NCBI GenBank assembly: GCA_945643635.1
Contig: CALZFC010000248.1
Coordinates: forward strand, 5,803,501 to 5,867,500
Source of the DNA: Allodiplogaster sudhausi
Lineage: Eukaryota; Nematoda; Chromadorea; Rhabditida; Diplogasteridae
Reading direction: 5' to 3'
DNA length: 64,000 nucleotides
Below the pieces are notes generated by a model. It saw only the letters and a program-made list of their open reading frames with translations. It was not told the DNA's origin and did no database searches. This document shows, one piece after another, positions 1 through 10,982 of this stretch (the stretch's first letter is position 1; each line of letters starts with the position of its first letter). Position numbers and translations under genes: made by a program.

Positions 1-182
1 TATTTTCATTATACACATATTAGAGAAGAATGACTTGATATGACAAAAGAAAATGTAACCCGGTGGTTTTACTTTCTCGGTCATGAACAAAGCGCATTTT
101 CCGAGTTAGCCTTTGTATGAAGGCAGTGCTAAATTATAAATTAGACAAATACTAGGCAAGAAACACTCTCCATGGTTTGTTT

Positions 183-216
<34 letters not shown>

Positions 217-450
217 TTCTCTCTCTATCGCTCTCTCTCTCTCTCTCGCTCTCTCTCTTTCTCTTTCTCTTTCTCTTCTCTCTGCCTGTCTCTCTCTCTC
301 TCTCTCGCTCTCTCTCTTTCTCTTTCTCTTTCTCTTCTATCTGATTGTCTCTCTCTATTTTATCTCTCTCTTTCTCACTTCTTCTTTTCCTATTCTTCAC
401 TCATTCTCAGTCAATTCTTCTTTGTCGTCTTCAATTTCTTTTATATGGGC
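1..450. repeat. Left copy of a tandem segmental duplication (interrupted)
   Basis: This stretch and its continuation at 1604-1660 are a diverged copy of 1745-2250. Shared landmarks in order are the ACTTGATA box, GGTGGTTTTAC, CGGTCATGA, the CATTCTCCATGGT-like box, a CT-rich tract (about 187-400 here), and the TTTCTTTTATATGG box at the end. No coding potential beyond simple CT-derived Leu/Ser frames is visible. The copy is split by the transposon that starts at 451. Confidence 0.75.
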
Positions 451-1603
451 CAGTGTTTAAATAGGTCTAGATTTTGCCAGGGGTCCCCCCTCCCGAAAAA
501 TGTTGGAAAATTTTCAGTACCGAATTTATTTTTTGGAAAATTTTCGTACAAAGTGGACGAATTTCGAGGCGGGCAAGGGTCCATTCGAAAGAGGAGGAAA
601 AGATCTACAAAACAACTATAGGCTTTCCTGTAATTCCTTTTGAGAAGCTCAGTCAGAGATGGGTATAGCCTTAGACTGACACGACCATATTAAGGTCAAC
701 GCGCTTCACGCGTTCGTTCTCAGCGTAGAGAACGAATTTCGGAAATGGCAAGGGTCCATTCGAAAGTAGAAAGACAGAGCTACATTCTAACCATAGGATT
801 CCCCCAGATTCCTTTTCACGAGCTCAGGCTGATATGGGTCCTTTTCGCCAGTCTGCGACTGGCGCAACCATGTCATAGGCATCGAGTTCGCTGCATTTCA
901 CGCGTTCGTTCTCAGTGTACAGAACGAATTTCGGAAACGGCAAGGGTCCATTCGAAAGTAGAAAGACAGAGCTACATTCTAACCATAGGATTCCCCCAGA
1001 TTCCTTTCCACAAGCTCAGGCTGATATGGGTCCAGGCCGCCAATCGTAAACTGGCGGATGCCTGTGTGCATATATCTTTCTCTCAATTTCGCTCCAATGC
1101 TATCTCCTGAGCATTCTGAGTGGCTGAGAAGAATGGCAAAGGTCTTGCCATGGAAGAGAAAGCCAGAGATTGCTGGACAAAACGAAGGGTGGTGGTTCAC
1201 CTTCTCTAGGCGGAACCTTATTGTTAGAGACAAAGAGATGAAAATACGCAAGCGAGGAGAAGCTCTGCTGCTGAAGAGGAAGCCTACGTACTTGCACATT
1301 TATATAGGACGCGATTTGCGAGAGAATCGAAATGGCCGGGGACCCGGCCAAAATCGTCCAGCTTGGATTTTCTTCAAAGGTCCCTTATAGGGGTTTTCTA
1401 ATATGAGGAATCGATTGGAAGTGGTCTAAGGATCGAAAAACGCCGTTTTCAAACACACACCACATCTTTCAGCACTGACACCTGCACGTGCAGGAAAAAA
1501 TTTTTTGACCTTTTTTTGTGCACGTTAACCCTCCCGAAAATTCCCGATTTGGATACCTGGACCCTCCCGAAAAATTTTGCCGCCAGTGTGCATTTAAACA
1601 CTG
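451..1603. mobile_element. Non-autonomous hAT-type DNA transposon, 1153 bp
   Basis: The element starts CAGTGTTTAAAT and ends with the inverse, ATTTAAACACTG. It is flanked on both sides by the identical octamer ATATGGGC (443-450 and 1604-1611). An 8-bp target duplication and CAG-type ends are hallmarks of the hAT superfamily. Subterminal sequence is also partly inverted: CCTCCCGAAAAAT occurs near the left end and CCCTCCCGAAAAATTTT near the right end, the latter next to a second CTCCCGAAAA. There is no transposase frame, so the element would need a transposase supplied from elsewhere. The related sequence at 1745-2250 has the same flank uninterrupted, which is an empty paralogous site. What it carries inside is mostly a three-unit tandem repeat. 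Confidence 0.85.
566..1085. repeat. Three tandem units inside the hAT-type element, period about 175-192 bp
   Basis: The phrase CAAGGGTCCATTCGAAAG recurs at about 574, 749 and 941, each followed by a similar block ending in GCTCAG and ATGGGT. Between units lie short hairpins such as AACGCGCTTCACGCGTT and CGTTCTC...GAGAACG. Units two and three are closest to each other. Their role is unknown; such internal arrays are common in non-autonomous elements. Confidence 0.8.
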
Positions 1604-1744
1604 ATATGGGCGCTTTACGCTTCTAACACTGAACAATACTCGCATGCATAAGTTACAATTATTTATTACAAATTACAAGTAAATGTAGTTTGCATCTTCC
1701 ATATCGATATCCATATCGATATAGCGTGGTTTTTTTCCAACTTT

Positions 1745-2250
1745 ATTTATATTCTACGTAATAAGAGAATAAAGACTTGATAAGGCAAAAAGAAAAAAAA
1801 ATTGAATTGGTGGTTTTACGCCGTCGGTCATGATTAAAAGGCGTTTTCCCCATTAAGTGCTGCTAATTAACTTGGTTACCGTTTAGGAATAAAACAAGCA
1901 TGCTAAGGAAAAAAACATTCTCCATGGTGAGTTTTATTTTCTGTCTTTTTCTTTAAAGTGTGCATGAAAATCGTGAAGGGTGAAGCGTGTTCTGCTCATG
2001 AATTCGTTGGCTCCTCTCTCTTTCTCTCTCTTTCTCTTTCTCTCTCTTCTCTCGATCTCTCTTCTCTTTGCCAGTCTCTTTCTCTCTCTATTTTATCTCT
2101 CCCCTTGCTCTCGCTCTTCTTTTCCTATTTGTCACTCATTCTCACTCAATTCTCCTTCACCACCTTCAATTTCTTTTATATGGCAAGTGGACGCTGTATG
2201 CTTCTGAATAATTCTACTCGTAAGCATGAGACTTCATTAGGTGCAAATTA
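1745..2250. repeat. Right copy of the segmental duplication, with empty transposon site
   Basis: The order of landmarks matches 1-450 plus 1604-1660. Where the left copy has the transposon, this copy reads TTCTTTTATATGGCAAGTGG and continues into GTATGCTTCTGAATAATTCT, equivalent to TTACGCTTCTAACACTGAAC on the far side of the element. The CT tract here is shorter (about 2013-2105). Confidence 0.75.
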
Positions 2251-3213
2251 ACTATAAAATAATTTAAAATAAAATGGATATACATAAGCGTTTTTCCCGA
2301 ATTTGTTTACTTTATCGAAGAATTACTTGATAATGTAAAGTTGTAACTTTTTTATATTCAGACAATATGGCGAGGCATCCCTGCATGGAGACGCGCCTGA
2401 AGACTCTGTGATGACCCATTCGAGCAGCGCCTTCTTCACTGGTAGGGAGAGAGAGAGAGAGAGTGAGAGTGAGAGAGAGAGAGGGAGAGATGGAAGAGAG
2501 AGCAGGAGATTTAAAGAGAGAGAGAGAGAGAGAGGGAAATGGAAGAGAAGGAGAGAGAAGAGAGAGAGAGACAGACAGGAGAGAGTGAGAGGAGAGGAGA
2601 GAGAGAGAGAGTTAATTAAAGAGGTGGAGGAGAGAGAATGAGAGAGAGAAAGAGATGGAAGAGAGAGAGAGATTGGAGACAGTGAGAGAGAGAGAGAGTT
2701 AATTAAAGAGGTGGAGGAGAGAGAATGAGAGAGAAAGAGATGGAAGAGAGAGAGAGATTGGAGATAGTGAGAGAGCCGAGAGATAGTGAGAGGGAGGAGA
2801 GTTTGAAAAATGCTTTTTTGGCAAACATATCTTTTTAGGAACTTTTGGAATGTGGAACATCTACGTGCTACTGCTGCTAGCAATGTATGCACCGAGCCAC
2901 AAGCAGTACTCCGGAGCCGAAGGTGGGCTGAAGATATATACGAGGGAGAATAGAAAGAGAGAGAGAGAGATTGAAAGAGAGATAGAGAGAGAGGGGGGAG
3001 GGGAGAGAGGAGATGCAGAGGAGAGAGAGAGGCAGAGATAGAGAGAGAGTTGAAAGAGCACAGAGCGATAGAGACAGAGAGTGAGAGCCAGAGGTAGAGA
3101 GAAAATTTTTTCAGCACTTGTTGACGAGAATGACGAACTTCTGGATGGAGCTGGCCAGCGAGTCGAAGCGAACCCCCTGACCACCTTTCTCAAGCCGGCT
3201 AACGATTGATTAA

Positions 3214-3312
<99 letters not shown>

Positions 3313-3330
3313 GTCTATCGTATTTACCGT
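2251..3330. repeat. GA arrays (2431-2800, 2950-3100) and CT array (3211-3310); no gene
   Basis: The DNA is degenerate GA with one short internal duplication: GTTAATTAAAGAGGTGGAGG occurs at about 2610 and about 2698. A GA block at 2950-3100 is followed by a nearly pure CT block. Reading frames through these arrays encode only Arg/Glu or Leu/Ser runs and are artefacts of the repeat. The unique 110 bp at 2810-2930 and 3110-3200 show no clear exon. Confidence 0.8.
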
Positions 3331-3889
3331 TATGTTACCCTTTATTTTCCTTTTTTTCTATTCTGTTCTGTGCATTGCTGCTCACTTCAGAGAAAGGAGA
3401 CGAGCTCTAATATTTTTATACTTTTTCATTTCTAAAGAAATTCAATGAATCGTTTTTTTTAGCATAATGTTTTTTTATCAAGATCACGTGTGTGCTTTAG
3501 AAATATTCCCGAAAAGCCATGATCGCGATTTTAGTATTGACAAGATCTTTGCTTTTTTAAACTTATATCTCTGTTTAGAATTGGTATCGCTTTTTAAAAT
3601 TGGAATCTCATTCTCTATCCCATTATTGCCGCAGATGGTTGACCATGCTGCTTTACCTTTCTCACGCTTACATGATTTGTACTTTGAAACGCTTGAATAT
3701 GATATATAAATATATACTGTTATACATAAACAAAGGTGTTCTAAAATTGTGTTTGAGTAGAAAAGTCTCAAAAAAAGTGAAGAAGGATGAATGATGAAGA
3801 GCATTGCTCTGGAACTTCTATGTGGTTTTCATTTTTCATCTTATCATTCTGTCTTGTTTATACATATCTTTTATTCTAGCCCTGCCACT
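3331..3889. other. AT-rich unique DNA, no feature seen
   Basis: No exon with supported splice sites and no RNA gene was recognised. The last 60 bp (AAAGTGAAGAAGGATGAATG onwards) resemble about 6210-6270. Both sit just before a CT array, so they may be copies of one repeat. Confidence 0.5.
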
Positions 3890-3978
3890 CTCTCTGCCCC
3901 ACTCCCTCTGCCACCCCTCTCAACCTCGCTGTCTCTCTCTCTCTCTCTGTCTCTCTCCTTCTTTCTCTGCCTGCCTTT

Positions 3979-4014
<36 letters not shown>

Positions 4015-4106
4015 CCTTTTTCTACCTTCCTACTCTTTCTCTCCATCTCTCCAACCCTACCTCTATGCCAGTTTCTCTGTCTGTCTCTTTCGCACTCCCT
4101 GTATGC

Positions 4107-4165
<59 letters not shown>

Positions 4166-4475
4166 ACTGCCTCGCTCTCTCAGTCCCTCACTACCCGTGT
4201 TGTTCTCTCTCTCTCCCTCCCTCACTTTCCTCTTCTCTTTCTACTTCCTTTCTCTTTCTCTCCATCTCTCAAACTCTCCCTCTATGCCAGGATCTCTGAT
4301 TGTGAATGTGTGTCTCACTCTCACTCCCTCTATGCCTACCTCTGTTGTTCTCTCTCTCTCTCTCTCGCTCGCTCACTCTCTCTCTCACACACTCTCCTGC
4401 CTCTCTCTCTCCTTCCTCACTCTCTGCCTCTATGTCAGCCTCGCTCTCTTTCTCTCTCTCTCACTCCCTCTATGC

Positions 4476-4519
<44 letters not shown>

Positions 4520-4771
4520 GTTTATCTCTCTCTCTCTGCCTCGCTCTCGGTCCCTCACTACCTGTGTTGTTCTCTCTCTCTCTCGCTCTCTCTCTCTCCC
4601 TCCTCTCTCTCTCTCTCTCTGCCTCTATGTCAGTCTCGCTCTCTTTCTCTCTCATTCCCTCTATGCCAATCTCTCTCTCTCTCTTTCTCTGTTTATCTCT
4701 CTCTCTCTCTTTCTCTGTTTATCTCTCTCTCTCTCTCTGCCTCGCTCTCTCGGTCCCTCACTACCTGTGTT

Positions 4772-4819
<48 letters not shown>

Positions 4820-4860
4820 TAAGTCAGTCTCTCTCTCTCACATTCCCTCTCTCATTTTCC
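3890..4860. repeat. Long CT minisatellite with higher-order structure
   Basis: This is about 970 bp of CT-rich DNA. Punctuating phrases recur. CCCTCACTACC[CT]GTGTTG is at about 4192, 4552 and 4754. TATGCCAATCTCTC follows CCCTCTA or CCCTGTA at about 4099, 4470 and 4664. CCTCTATGTCAG is at about 4428 and 4622. The spacing between repeats of a phrase is about 200 or about 360 bp. It ends in a 12-nt poly(C) run (4894-4905). Confidence 0.8.
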
Positions 4861-5192
4861 GCAATTTCCGCCCCAGCCCCGGGGCCGATGCCGCCCCCCC
4901 CCCCCACAAGCACAGTGAGGAGGATCCTTACAAGAGAGTGATCGATGTGAAGAAAGTAGATGAGTCGAATCGGTTTGACTGACAGCGCAAAAAAGAGAGC
5001 AACTCAATCTATAATTAACAACTTTTAAAAATCAATAAATCCAAAATTAACTAGACGTCCATTTTAACTGAATGTATAGTTTTTTTTTGTTTGCATTAAG
5101 CTATCTCACTCTCTATCGAAATGCACATTCGCGTTTCGCATTTATAAGATTTATGCAGATGTAAACCACCTAGCAAGATAGAATATCCGGAT

Positions 5193-5587
5193 TCACAATA
5201 AGTCCCGGCGATTCTCTGGAGGAATGTTTTATGTAATAAAAAAAGACATCGATAGATTATCGATTGATTGCTAACGGTATGTATTTTAATGGATAAAAGA
5301 AAATGAGGACGAAAGAAAATAAAAATAAGCTCACCAAACGAACACAACTCCTCAAGAGCTGCGCCAATGTTAGGATATGTAATTGGCACCTGTAACAGTT
5401 TTTTTTAAAATAAATCTTTCCCTCTCTCTTTTTTCAAGAACAAAAATAGCCAACTCATCAATGTTCTACACCAATCGTCCTGCTCGCAATAAATATCCAC
5501 TTTGTAAAGATCTGCACGCGGAGGTTGGCGAAGATGGCAAGTCATCATCAAGAGAATCTGCGGGATGAAGTTGACGAGGATGTCCAT
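5193..5587 (-). CDS. Small spliced gene candidate, about 54 residues, function unknown
   Basis: Three exons on the minus strand join without breaking frame: 5587-5501, 5389-5335 and 5215-5193. Junctions are AAA|GTGGAT, TTACAG|GTGCC, TTTG|GTGAGC and CCTCCAG|AGAATC. The product starts MDILVNFIPQILLMM, continues TCHLRQPPRADLYK and VPITYPNIGAALEEL, and ends ENRRDLL. The first half is hydrophobic, so a membrane segment or a buried helix is possible. The ATG lies directly after a 78-bp GA/CT microsatellite, so either the 5' UTR is microsatellite or the true upstream exons are elsewhere and this is only the 3' part of a larger gene. I do not recognise the family. Confidence 0.4.
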
Positions 5588-5604
5588 GCGGGAGCGATTG
5601 AAGG

Positions 5605-5608
<4 letters not shown>

Positions 5609-5686
<78 letters not shown>
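5609..5686. repeat. Pure (GA)n microsatellite, about 39 units
   Basis: Uninterrupted GA dinucleotides for about 78 bp, immediately upstream (on the minus strand) of the small gene candidate. Confidence 0.95.
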
Positions 5687-5688
<2 letters not shown>

Positions 5689-5689
5689 G

Positions 5690-6295
5690 AGTGAGCGATG
5701 GTATGAGATCGGTTACTAAGTCAGAAAATACCCATCGTTTAAAAAAATAAAATAGTTTGTGAAGAGTATACTTATAAAAAAAGCCCATCCTGTCCCTCCT
5801 TTCCACTTTCATTTTTTCTCTCAAGCACAAATTCCTTCACAGCGCTTTTGCTGGAACTCTCATTCTATAAATTATACTTGTGCAAGAGAAAACCACCGGT
5901 TTTTGAAGAGTCTATAAAATTGTGGGGCAGTAATTGAAGAAAATGTTAGAGAATTTCTAATTGGGCTAGGGGGAAGTTAAATCGTTTATTAAGGAAGGAG
6001 ACAACTGAAGTATAAAGGAGAATAATCAAATTTAAGTCTGAAGGAGTTTCGAATGATAACATATAATATAAATTTTTTGGGAAAAAAGTTATATCCTTGA
6101 CGATTTCGCTTTTATCAAACAAATGACAAGCGATCTACTTATGTACATATATCGGAGTGCTCAACTATTGATCTACAATCGGGAAAAAGTGTATATTTGA
6201 GCATTAAAAAGACGGCAAAAAGTGGAGAAGGATTAACCGATGAAGAGTCATAGCGGGCATTGCGACGGGATTATTATGCCGTAATTTGTTTTCGC
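5690..6295. other. AT-rich unique DNA, no feature seen
   Basis: No open frame with supported splice sites, no RNA gene and no terminal inverted repeat was found. The last 80 bp resemble 3771-3815. Confidence 0.5.
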
Positions 6296-6460
6296 GTTCT
6301 CTTTCTTTCTCTCTCTGCTTCCTTCTCTCTCGCTCTCTCCCTCTCTCTCTCTCTCTTTGCTTCCTTCTCTTTCTCTCTCTTTCTTTCTCTCACTCACTCT
6401 CTCGTTCTCTCTCTCTCTTTCTCTTTGTTTCTCTTCCCTCTCTTCTCTCTGCTTCTCTCC

Positions 6461-6506
<46 letters not shown>

Positions 6507-6703
6507 TCTTACTCATTGTGCACGCTAGCGTAGGAGTAGCGCATTACTAGTCTGTGGGTGGCACGCCTGGAAGTGCGTGTATGTATGCAGAAGAACTTTC
6601 CTTGCGCTGTAACACACGTCTCTCTCTCTCTCTCTCGCTCTCTCTCTCTCTCTGACTTCCCACTTCTCTCTCTCTCTCTGCTCCTTCTCTCTTTCTCTTT
6701 CTT

Positions 6704-6735
<32 letters not shown>

Positions 6736-7334
6736 GTTTCCTATTTTCCATTTCCCAGAGGTTAAAAGTTCACTTTGTGGCCGCTTGGCCGCTGTATATG
6801 CATTATATATTCAAATTTAAACGTTTATGAATCAGCGCCTCCCTTTCTTTCCCTTATGGGAGCGCGTTGTCTTTCCAGAATTCCTAATCTTCTTTGGCTG
6901 GAACAACTTCTACAATACATATGTACATATAGTAATGTACCTACATATATGTATGAATGTATGTATACACATGTGTATGTATGTACATATTTATGTATGG
7001 ATACATAAGATCATTTATTCAGATGACCTTCGCTTGTTCTTTTTTTTAATTTGTAATACATATTCTCGTTGCTTAATTTATGCTAGAACGACTGTGAAAG
7101 AAGCACTAGGAAACCAGCGATGACTCAACAAAAACTTTTGCTACTGCCTTCTTCTTCTTGCACAGGTCATCCAAGACAAATAGAGAGAGAGCAGAGAGAG
7201 AGAAGAGAGAGATAGGAGAGAAAAAGAACATGGAGAGAGAGTGGAAAAATGAAAACAAAGTGAGATTGGCTGCAGTCTTTGCAAAGAAGTGCGTACGAGA
7301 GCTGTCGTAAATAAAGTGAATGAAAACAATAAGC

Positions 7335-7381
<47 letters not shown>

Positions 7382-8500
7382 GAGAGAGGAGAGAGGCAGC
7401 GATGCCTACAGAGAGATAAATTAAGAGCTCGACAGCTGACCCGGAGCGGTGTTTGAAAAGAGAGCGATATCTCGACTAGGTCAGAGGAGAGCACAGAGAG
7501 AGAGAGAGAGAGAGAGAAAGAGAAAAGAAGAAACAGAGAGGGTAGAGATAGCGTGAAAGAGAGAATGACAGAGAGGGAGAGGTTAATTGTAAGAGAGATT
7601 GGTGCAAAATAGTTGGACAGAGAAAACAGCGCCACATCGATTCAGTTCTGTGGCAGCGCCATCACGGCTGCGCAGACACAGTTCGAAAATTTCCCTAACT
7701 TTTTTCTCTCCCTCTCATTCTCTCTCTCTCTATTCCTCTCTCTATTTTCTCTCTCTCTCTCCCCTCTCTCTATCTCTCTATCTCTCTCTCTCTTTTCCTC
7801 TCTCTCCTCTCCCTCTCTCTCTCTCACTCTCTCTCTCTCTGTGTTCCGTAGCTTCTTTCCCGCTCGCAAAAATCGCCTTGGCAGCAGAGTAAGTGCTTCT
7901 TTAGCCTGTCTCTTCTTCCTCTCCCTAGCCATCATTCCCCTTTCCTATCTCGGTTTCGCCGTTCCGCGCCGAAACCGCGTCCGTCCCACTCTGCCACGCT
8001 GCTGTTCTCGTCACTTTTGTGTGTCCAGGCCGAAAGAAATATCGTCGACTTTCGCAAGGAGACAAAATTATTGGAAGCACTGAGACTGCCAAGCTCCTTT
8101 TCTGAAGCAATAGCAGCAGTTGCTGTACTTTATTTTATTTTAAGTTGACTTCATCTTTCTTTCTAATTGCATGCAAGTGTAAAGGCGCATAGCATTTTTT
8201 TTTCATTTCCATGGAAGCTTTCCCCTTTCTATTTGACTTTGTGCTTCCCTGGCGTGGTGAAGAAAAAAGAAATTTCATCATTTCGTCTAGCCTCGGTTGT
8301 TGAAACTGGGAAATTACACGTACATACAAATGTATTTCTTGCAGCCGTTCATGACTTTCTCATGTTTGACGCTATTGTCCTCTTTTTATCTTCTCGCTCT
8401 CTCTCGCCATTCTCTGTCTCTCTGCCTTTCTTTCTCTCTCTTTCGCTGTCTCTCTCTTTCTCTCCCTGTCTCTCTCTCTCGCTCTCTCTCTCTCGTTCTC
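6296..8500. repeat. Alternating CT and GA blocks with short unique spacers
   Basis: CT-rich at 6298-6505, 6621-6740, 7708-7842 and 8395-8505. GA-rich at 7178-7245, 7335-7395 and 7490-7585. The spacer 6900-7005 is rich in ATGT/ACAT steps. Unique spacers 6741-6900, 7005-7160 and 7846-8390 hold no exon that I can support. The 7860-8090 spacer is relatively GC-rich but its frames do not look like a gene. Confidence 0.65.
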
Positions 8501-8927
8501 GTATCTTTGTAGTTTATGTACTATATAGCCCTGTGTTTTGTTGGCTCGCCAGCAACCAGGAAGCAGACAAAATAGCGACAGTCAAGATACAATTTCTCTC
8601 TCTCTCTCTCTCTTTCTTCACTCAACATTTCTCCCTATTTTCTTCACAATCTCTCATAACTCGTTGATATGCACACTTGTCGACATATTTAAAAGTTGAA
8701 TATATGTATGTACATACATACACGTTCGAATATGTCCATTAGACATGAAATAAAATTTAAAATAATTCCAATCTTGTCTTCTGCTGTTTTAATAGTGTTA
8801 CAGTGTTTTTCTTCTTCTTGCTTTACATATATATGAGCACAAATCCATATGCTGTTTATATCAGCGCTTGCCTCTCTCCTTAAACAAATCGAAAATAACC
8901 TTTCTCGTTCTTTCCGTGGGACAAAAA
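8501..8927. other. Unique DNA upstream of the cystatin-like gene
   Basis: It contains a short CT run (about 8598-8620) and an ATGTACATACAT-rich patch (about 8700-8725). It presumably includes the promoter and 5' UTR of the next gene, but no specific element can be identified. Confidence 0.4.
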
Positions 8928-10088
8928 ATGCTTCGCACGTCTCTCTACCTCATTGCTCTCTTGTGCATCTCCTCAATCAGCACAAAGACCATTCGGCCGG
9001 GCGAGAAGGTTCCAGTCTCCAACGGCGATCCTATTTTGAAGGTGAAACGTTTTTATAAAAAAAACTTTTACAGCAATTTTTTTCTGGCTTAATTTTAACA
9101 AACAAAAAAAGAAGACTATGAAAACTACTGATTTTTTATGAAAATTTGATTTTCTCTCTTCTCTCTTTTCCAGAAGCTCGTTCAAGGCGCCGCGCTCAAT
9201 GCCGTGAACGGACAGATAGGCGACGCCGTGTGGTGGGTGCCGGTGCCGGGAACGCCATTCCAGGTGGGACCATCTTTTTTTTATTTAAATAAAAATTGGC
9301 GTGTAAGTTAAAAGAAAATAATGTTTATTTACCATTATCAAACTGTTCGCGCAGGCAACCAAAGTCGTCCAAGCGTCCTTTGCCGCCTACGATTTGACCA
9401 TTACGGCAGCGGCTAGCCCTTGCACGAGAGTCAGTGAGAAAAGAATTTGATGACGTTATTTTTTAAACCTCCTCTTGCCTTTTAAAAATGTCAAATTACG
9501 GTAAATATGTCTTTATATAATCATTTTAAAATTTTAAAACTATAGTGCAAAAAATCGTCAAATCGCGATAGTATGTACTAATAAAAAGTGTTTAAAATTA
9601 ATTATTATCAAACATTTTCATCATATAAAATGTAAATTTCTTTAAAACGTCTCACTTCTAGGCTCAAACACCATTTGCTCAAATTTCGCGTTGCCAACTG
9701 GACAAGAGCAAGAGCAGGAAGATGGTCAGCTGTTTTCTTCAGATATGAGCAGGGACGAGTGAAAGATAAGAGAAAATATCGTGAGAAGTTGTGAACCGGT
9801 TGGATAGATAGATAGAAAGTATGCAAAGAGGAAGATTGGGGGAGAGAGAGAGAGAGAGAGAGAAGAAGATCGAAAGTGGACATGAGAAGGAAAAGAGATT
9901 GAGATGCAGAGCGAGAGAGAAAGAGAGAGAGAGAGAGTGAGCGAGATAGAGAGAGAGGGAGAGAGACAGAGAGACAGAGAGACTGCCATCTCTAATCACT
10001 CTTTTTTCAGAGCTGCAAAGTTGCCGCAGGCGTCATCGAGAATCCATTCAGCGTTGATGAAGTCGAGGCATACTGCAGAAATGCTTGA
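8928..10088 (+). CDS. Secreted cystatin-like protein, 93 residues
   Basis: Four exons keep phase 0 throughout: 8928-9041, 9174-9263, 9355-9429 and 10011-10088. An N-terminal signal peptide is clear (MLRTSLYLIALLCISSIS, then TK). The body has an alpha-helix-like stretch (VQGAALNAVN), a beta stretch (AVWWVPVPG), then ATKVVQASFAAYDLTI. It ends with two cysteines flanking the last intron (SPCTR, SCK) and one near the end (EAYCRNA). This order, N-N helix then VV...Y-x-L-x-I then C...C, is the type-2 cystatin layout. The inhibitory QxVxG loop appears as QASFA, and the C-terminal PW hairpin is not seen. It may therefore be a cystatin-fold protein without cysteine-protease inhibition. Intron 3 (580 bp) holds a GA array. 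AATAAA lies at 10202. The splice model is firm; the family assignment is moderate. Confidence 0.7.
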
Positions 10089-10149
10089 TTTTGTTGTTGT
10101 TATTGTTGATGCAGAATCGAATTTATTAAATGTAATGTGAATATGTAAA

Positions 10150-10451
10150 TTAATCCGTAAATAGCATAGTCCCCGTCAGGAAGACAACGAAGTACAACAA
10201 AAATAAATTGTGCGAATTCTTTCAGTTCAGAAAGATGAACTGAAACTATTTTAATATCTATGAATACATGGGTTTATTTTAGTCGAATTTCCATGTTACG
10301 AATTTATGTGGATAAATATGTTTACGAATTATCAGATGTGTTTTGTGCTCAATTTACGTAGCCTATAATGACCACATCATTTCTATACAGAATGTGTGTG
10401 ATGTCGGCCAGGTTGTAGTCGTGGTGAATGAAGTCAGACATCTGGCCAAAA

Positions 10452-10502
<51 letters not shown>

Positions 10503-10792
10503 TGAGCATGAAAGCAGACCAAATCGAGAATAATATGTACATAAAAAGAGTGAGCTGGATATAGACAACGTAGACGGCAATTACAAGATCCATCGAAATG
10601 TCTTCAAGAAATCTTAGATAACTTCATGTACCTATTTTTGCTTCTCTCTCTCTGTCTCTCATACATAGTTTGCTCTTCAGCAGAACTCCGAGTGGAAATG
10701 AAAAAAAACTCTCATTACTTTATATATATTTATTGCGGGACGTTGCCACCATAAGTCTGGCGGCCGCCTCCCGACGGCGCGGGAGATGCCAT
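10150..10792 (-). CDS. Small single-pass membrane protein candidate, 61 residues
   Basis: Three minus-strand exons in phase 0: 10792-10742 (MASPAPSGGGRQTYGGN), 10441-10376 (from MSDFIHHDYNLADITHI to YRND) and 10218-10150 (NSHNL, then FLLYFVVFLTGTMLF, TD, stop). The last exon encodes one hydrophobic helix right before the stop, which would make a tail-anchored protein with a cytosolic N-terminus. The acceptors are GGCCAG and an AAG type, which is used often in this window. Intron 1 contains a GA/CT microsatellite as its polypyrimidine tract. The gene runs tail-to-tail with the cystatin-like gene and the two stops are only 61 bp apart. The cystatin AATAAA (10202) lies opposite its last exon. 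The family is not recognised. The donor of exon 2 has alternatives, so confidence is limited. Confidence 0.4.
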
Positions 10793-10982
10793 ATGCGAAG
10801 AGAACAAGCGTGGAAGACGACCAAACGCCGGCGAGTAAGGAAGAAGAATGATGTTGGCCGATTTACGAACTTCGCTTTTATACATTTTAAAGCTTACATT
10901 TTTCGGACACCACAGAAGGACATTGAAAATATTTCTGCATAATTCCCGGTGAAGGAACTAAAGTTCTTAAATTGCCCGAGCG
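10793..10982. other. Unique spacer, no feature seen
   Basis: It is likely the upstream region of the small minus-strand gene. No promoter element is recognisable. Confidence 0.4.

Noticed and set aside
3890..4860. CRISPR-like array
   Set aside because: The regular spacing of phrases comes from a eukaryotic CT minisatellite. There are no constant repeat/unique spacer units and no cas genes.
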